The notes beneath the pieces were generated by a model, which made no database searches, was not told the DNA's origin, and saw nothing but the letters and a program-made list of their open reading frames with translations. Positions 6,390 to 8,763 of a stretch of DNA of 8,763 bases are shown here, piece by piece (the stretch's first letter is position 1; the number at the start of each line of letters is the position of its first letter). Origin of the DNA: Nostocaceae cyanobacterium CSSed10_463m (GTDB taxonomy: Bacteria; Cyanobacteriota; Cyanobacteriia; Cyanobacteriales; Nostocaceae). The position numbers and the translations under genes are program-made. The stretch lies in NCBI GenBank assembly GCA_003556955.1, contig PWQB01000709.1:1-8763 (forward strand). Direction: 5' to 3'.

Positions 6390-6614
6390 TTAGTATCCAT
6401 AGCTGAATGACTTAGCTAGGACAGTCACATGACCAATGGCATAACTGATCACAAATGCCTCAGCCAACTTAGTCAAGAAGGACATATCACTCACGTAATG
6501 GCTGCTACCACCGGAGATAGCATCTACATCTTTCAATTCATTCAAGAAACTTTCAGAATCTTGAAATAATTCAGCACCAGCGTTGTTGAGTTCAGAAAGA
6601 GTGATGTTAGCCAT
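6390..6614 (-). CDS. Double-glycine-leader bacteriocin-like precursor peptide, copy 4 (first in array)
   Basis: A 74-residue precursor, the promoter-proximal and shortest of the four. It has the identical 36-residue Gly-Gly leader. The 38-residue core begins SSHY (37-40) with no Gly-Tyr unit and enters the common tail at Val41. Phe46 replaces the Thr or Ala of the siblings. The tail holds the hydrophobic helix-like segment AEAFVISYAIGHVTVLAK and the aromatic end SFSYGY, features compatible with a membrane-active peptide (inference). GAGGAG is well placed before ATG 6614. Its upstream sequence differs from the other spacers and contains the likely promoter of the whole array. Immunity and export genes were not found nearby. 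Confidence 0.85.
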   Translation of the reverse strand: MANITLSELNNAGAELFQDSESFLNELKDVDAISGGSSHYVSDMSFLTKLAEAFVISYAIGHVTVLAKSFSYGY

Positions 6615-6693
6615 AATATTTGCTCCTCAAGCATTGATTGCTAATAAGTTTTGTTGATTAACAATTAAGCTGTCTCCTTAACTGTTACTGCTA

Positions 6694-6722
6694 TTTTTAT
6701 TCAAGCAATTCGGTAAAGTCAA
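6694..6722 (-). promoter_or_regulatory. Candidate promoter of the peptide array
   Basis: On the minus strand, TTGACT (6722-6717) is followed after exactly 17 bases by TAAAAA (6699-6694), a reasonable sigma-70-type -35/-10 pair. It lies 80 bases before the start codon of the first peptide gene. A small inverted repeat (TTAAG...CTTAA, 6665-6681) would be in the leader RNA. Confidence 0.45.
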
Positions 6723-6738
6723 GGACAAAAGCAGTTTT

Positions 6739-6760
6739 AAAAAGACATATAAAATTGTCT
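6739..6760 (-). terminator. Weak candidate terminator of the protease gene
   Basis: On the minus strand AGACA (6760-6756) can pair with TGTCT (6747-6743), followed by TTTT (6742-6739). The stem is only 5 bp and AT-rich, so this is uncertain. It lies about 100 bases after the protease stop and just before the candidate array promoter, where a unit boundary is expected. Confidence 0.25.
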
Positions 6761-6857
6761 ATTGTCTTAGTCTAAAAGTAATTTAAGTCTGATAAATAAT
6801 TGATTTTATATATGTAATGTGCAAAGTACAGATAATAGTTAAAGTGCAGAATTAGGA

Positions 6858-7427
6858 TTAGCGGGAGTAAAACTCTATGTCTTTTTCCCGAATTTTAATG
6901 TCGTAGTTGCCAAAGAAATCATGGCCTAGTAATCCTACCCTGCCTTTTGGGGCGATCGCCACTTCCAAATTATTCGCCACAACTCCACCCGCAGCTAAAG
7001 AATCGACTTTACCAGTGGGAAATAGAACTTGAGTCCCATCTGCAATTTGAGCTTGGATCATCCCTGTAGCTTGGAGTTGGAGAGTATTGGCCATTCTAGA
7101 AGTAATCAAAGTCCCATGAGCGCCAGTATCTACTACCATTTCAAAAGTTTTGTTGTCGTTAAAGGTGACATCAATTACTGGAGTTCTACCCAGACGGCGT
7201 TTGATGGGAACTCGAAAAACTCTGTGATTACTTTTTTGGGGGGGTGTATTGGTAACACCGCAAAGGTTTCCCAATTTCACCATTCTCCCAGAAGAGGTGA
7301 TCATAAAACATAATCCTGGATCTTCAGCTATAGCTTGGTAAGAGAATGGTAAAAATATCAACGTGGGAATTATCGCTACGAAAGCTAGGTTAATTGTGTT
7401 AATCTGATGCCACCAAGCGTTTTTCAT
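6858..7427 (-). CDS. Secreted retropepsin-like aspartic protease
   Basis: A 189-residue protein with one catalytic Asp-Thr-Gly triad, as in retropepsin-type enzymes that act as dimers. Residues 1-34 form a signal peptide (hydrophobic 13-30, likely cut after Ala-Ile-Ala34), placing it in the periplasm, envelope or outside. Residues 40-57 hold a CFMITSSGRMVKLGNLCG block, whose Cys pair (40, 56) I recall from other cyanobacterial secreted proteins. The protease domain is about 68-188: FEMVVDTGAHGTLIT, with catalytic Asp100, and GLLGHDFFGNYD (165-176), which matches the family's second Gly-rich hydrophobic block. ATG 7427 is preferred over the in-frame TTG 7460 because it starts a standard signal peptide. 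It lies 243 bases upstream of the peptide array on the same strand. It has one HIP1 site. Its substrate is unknown. Confidence 0.85.
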   Translation of the reverse strand: MKNAWWHQINTINLAFVAIIPTLIFLPFSYQAIAEDPGLCFMITSSGRMVKLGNLCGVTNTPPQKSNHRVFRVPIKRRLGRTPVIDVTFNDNKTFEMVVDTGAHGTLITSRMANTLQLQATGMIQAQIADGTQVLFPTGKVDSLAAGGVVANNLEVAIAPKGRVGLLGHDFFGNYDIKIREKDIEFYSR

Positions 7428-7668
7428 GTTATCTTGCTCTGTTAATTTTTCTACATACAATACATTTCATCTGCATTAAATACACAATCACAGCAAGCAT
7501 ACCTACAATATTGATGATATGAAGATGTGTATTGGATTTAATTGCAAGGTGCTGTATGCTGATGAATAAATTGCCTAAACTGTCAGCAAAATTAGTGGTA
7601 TTCACGCTTAGGAGAATACGCAACAATAAAATATCGGGCGTTGCTGATTGCTAATATCAATTTTGCTC

Positions 7669-7687
7669 ACGCAGAGGCGCAGAAAGT
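7669..7687. repeat. Short ACGCAGAGG-type repeat remnant
   Basis: ACGCAGAGGCGCAGAAAG is a two-unit fragment of the GC-rich intergenic repeat type also found at 18-57, set in AT-rich sequence. Confidence 0.45.
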
Positions 7688-7700
7688 AAGATAATAATAA

Positions 7701-7721
7701 GCCTCACATTTTTAGGTGAGC
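7701..7721. other. Hairpin in the protease-udp gap
   Basis: CTCAC (7703-7707) pairs with GTGAG (7716-7720) across an 8-base AT-rich loop. With C7703 bulged, an alternative pairing runs from G7701/C7721 inward. No clear T tract follows, and its role is unknown. Confidence 0.3.
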
Positions 7722-7738
7722 AAATATCAATAGATACT

Positions 7739-7758
7739 TATATCTTACTCAAGATATA
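7739..7758 (-). terminator. Possible 3' hairpin of the udp transcript
   Basis: TATATCTT (7739-7746) and AAGATATA (7751-7758) form a perfect 8-bp stem with a 4-base loop, 42 bases past the udp stop. The stem is AT-rich and lacks a following T tract, so termination is only a possibility. Confidence 0.3.
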
Positions 7759-7800
7759 TTAACTGTAATTACTGAAAAATAAATTAAAGATTAATTAAAG

Positions 7801-8556
7801 TCATGATGAAAATACTGAGTGTATAGCAGTAGCGATCGCCTTCTTCACTGCAATATCTTTCTCAGGTAAGATGACTTTTTCCTCAACGGTGCGCTGGGCA
7901 ACTACACCACAAACAGCCGCAGCTGCAAACCGATATACTCCCGCCATTTTAAACAGCGTTCCACATTCCATTTCATAGTTGAGAATATTCAAATGCTGAT
8001 ATTCTTCGATCATGCCGGAGTGCGATCGCAGTAAATAAGGATTAGCTGAGTCAGTGCGTTCCTGTCCCTCATAAAAAGTATCCACCGATGCCGTAATACC
8101 TAAATAATGCTCAATGTTCAATTCTTGTGCTGCTTTCACCAAAGCCACAGTCAGAAACGGATCAGCTGCGGCTGGATACTCGACAGGCGCAATATCATTG
8201 GCTGCACCTTGGCGACATAATGCTGCACTGCTAATTACAATACTGCCTACAGGTATATAAGGTTGAATTGAGCCGCAAGTCCCGATGCGAATAATTTGCC
8301 GGATACCCACCTGTACCAACTCATTCACCACAATACTCAACGAAGGCGCACCCATACCACTGGTAGCCGATAAAATGGGACAACCATTTGGTAAGTATCC
8401 TAAATAGCTGTGAAGTCCGCGATTTTCCGACAATAAGCGCACATCCTGCAAATAGTTATCAGCAATCATCCGCGCCCGTTCCGGATCACCAGATAACAAA
8501 GCCATGCTCGGAGGTGATGTACCTAAATCATCTAACCCAAAACCAATGTGATACAT
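7801..8556 (-). CDS. udp: Uridine phosphorylase (nucleoside phosphorylase-I family)
   Basis: Catalyses uridine plus phosphate to uracil plus ribose-1-phosphate in pyrimidine salvage, in the cytosol. The 251 residues compare with 253 for E. coli Udp and align along the whole length from memory. Phosphate-site motifs are GDPERA (23-28) and RIGT (90-93). SGMGAPS is at 66-72. The uracil-contact residues of the E. coli enzyme appear as Phe161, Gln165 and Arg167 in FYEGQER, and the ribose contacts as Glu195-Met196-Glu197 in NYEMEC. These favour uridine over purine nucleosides. The frame is open from GTG 8613 (270 residues), but ATG 8556 gives the family length and starts at the aligned MYHIGFGL; neither has a good Shine-Dalgarno. 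It has two HIP1 sites and no salvage partner nearby. Confidence 0.9.
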   Translation of the reverse strand: MYHIGFGLDDLGTSPPSMALLSGDPERARMIADNYLQDVRLLSENRGLHSYLGYLPNGCPILSATSGMGAPSLSIVVNELVQVGIRQIIRIGTCGSIQPYIPVGSIVISSAALCRQGAANDIAPVEYPAAADPFLTVALVKAAQELNIEHYLGITASVDTFYEGQERTDSANPYLLRSHSGMIEEYQHLNILNYEMECGTLFKMAGVYRFAAAAVCGVVAQRTVEEKVILPEKDIAVKKAIATAIHSVFSS

Positions 8557-8614
8557 ATATTTGAGATATTTGAGAGTTGCGATTTTCGTCGGATTCGCTG
8601 ATCGCTCTAACACA

Positions 8615-8644
8615 ATACTACGTTTTCATACATGAGTGAAACAA
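8615..8644 (-). promoter_or_regulatory. Candidate udp promoter
   Basis: On the minus strand TTGTTT (8644-8639) is followed after 18 bases by TAGTAT (8620-8615). Transcription would begin near 8607, downstream of the alternative GTG 8613, which supports translation from ATG 8556. The match to consensus is moderate. Confidence 0.3.
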
Positions 8645-8763
8645 TCAGCAGCATCTATTTTGGCAAGATGTCAGCTATCCTTGCTACAGAATCAAAACTC
8701 AATTCATGTGTAAATACAAACAAGCTGTTTTATAGCAGCCTTGAGACTTTAGTTACACAGCAA
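8632..8763 (+). CDS. Possible partial gene running off the right edge, unidentified
   Basis: From ATG 8632 a frame stays open for 44 codons to the end of the window (begins MSETISSIYFGKMSAIL, ends LETLVTQQ). It is divergent from udp. There is no Shine-Dalgarno, it overlaps the candidate udp promoter, and I recognise no domain. An open frame this short can occur by chance. Confidence 0.25.
   Translation, partial: MSETISSIYFGKMSAILATESKLNSCVNTNKLFYSSLETLVTQQ

Larger units (their letters stand above)
7461..7800. other. Gene-free AT-rich intergenic region
   Basis: No convincing gene. A 65-codon minus-strand frame (7429-7626) starts with TTG, overlaps the protease start and resembles nothing known. 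The region should contain the protease promoter and the 3' end of udp. It holds a short ACGCAGAGG-type repeat (7669-7687) and two hairpins described separately. Confidence 0.6.

Noticed and set aside
5220..6614. Regularly spaced repeats suggesting a CRISPR-like array
   Set aside because: The repeat unit is about 364-394 bp and is a protein-coding gene with its own start, stop and ribosome site; there are no short direct repeats with unique spacers.
5220..6614. Nif11-type or nitrile-hydratase-type RiPP leaders
   Set aside because: The 36-residue leader is too short for those groups and lacks their motifs; it fits the plain double-glycine type.
6814..6829. NtcA-like site upstream of the peptide array
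   Set aside because: The spacing is GTA-N10-TAC rather than the GTA-N8-TAC of NtcA sites, and it lies about 100 bases above the candidate promoter.
7429..7626. 65-codon minus-strand reading frame upstream of the protease
   Set aside because: It starts with TTG, has no ribosome site, overlaps the protease start and resembles no known protein.
8557..8613. N-terminal extension of uridine phosphorylase from GTG 8613
   Set aside because: It makes the protein longer than E. coli Udp by 17 residues, aligns with nothing, and would start next to the candidate -10 element.

Overview
The window looks like chromosome from a filamentous, probably heterocyst-forming cyanobacterium (Nostoc/Anabaena-like). 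Four things point there: nine HIP1 octamers (GCGATCGC), low GC content, cyanobacteria-type dispersed repeats between genes, and a DUF1822 gene, a family I know only from cyanobacteria. No rRNA, tRNA, CRISPR array or transposase gene was seen.

Layout. (1) At 115-1134, minus strand, is an unrecognised secreted protein with a signal peptide, coiled-coil-like body, three 9-residue repeats and four C-terminal cysteines; a hairpin terminator follows it. (2) Divergent from it, 1303-3745, plus strand, is a probable two-gene operon: a sigma-70-family factor and a DUF1822 protein. (3) At 3746-4017 is a gene-free cluster of dispersed, foldable repeats. (4) At 4018-5163, plus strand, is a Gfo/Idh/MocA-type oxidoreductase, ending in a terminator-like palindrome shared with the convergent array. 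(5) At 5220-6614, minus strand, are four tandem paralogous genes for 74-84 residue precursors. Each has the same 36-residue leader ending in Gly-Gly and a bacteriocin-like core. (6) At 6858-7427, minus strand, is a secreted retropepsin-like aspartic protease. (7) At 7801-8556, minus strand, is a uridine phosphorylase (udp). (8) A divergent reading frame runs off the right edge.

The peptide array is the most interesting region. The leader and the last 34 residues are nearly invariant. The segment just after the Gly-Gly site differs in every copy and lengthens stepwise along the direction of transcription (cores of 38, 42, 44 and 48 residues), partly by addition of 6-bp Gly-Tyr/Gly-Arg codon pairs. 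Each intercistronic spacer carries a hairpin, and two of the three also carry a 43-bp palindromic element. No C39-type ABC transporter or modifying enzyme lies in the window, so export and maturation would have to be encoded elsewhere.

Functional links: sigma and DUF1822 are probably co-transcribed. The protease lies directly upstream of the peptide array on the same strand and could be connected with it, but the sequence does not prove that. The oxidoreductase and uridine phosphorylase look like unrelated metabolic genes.
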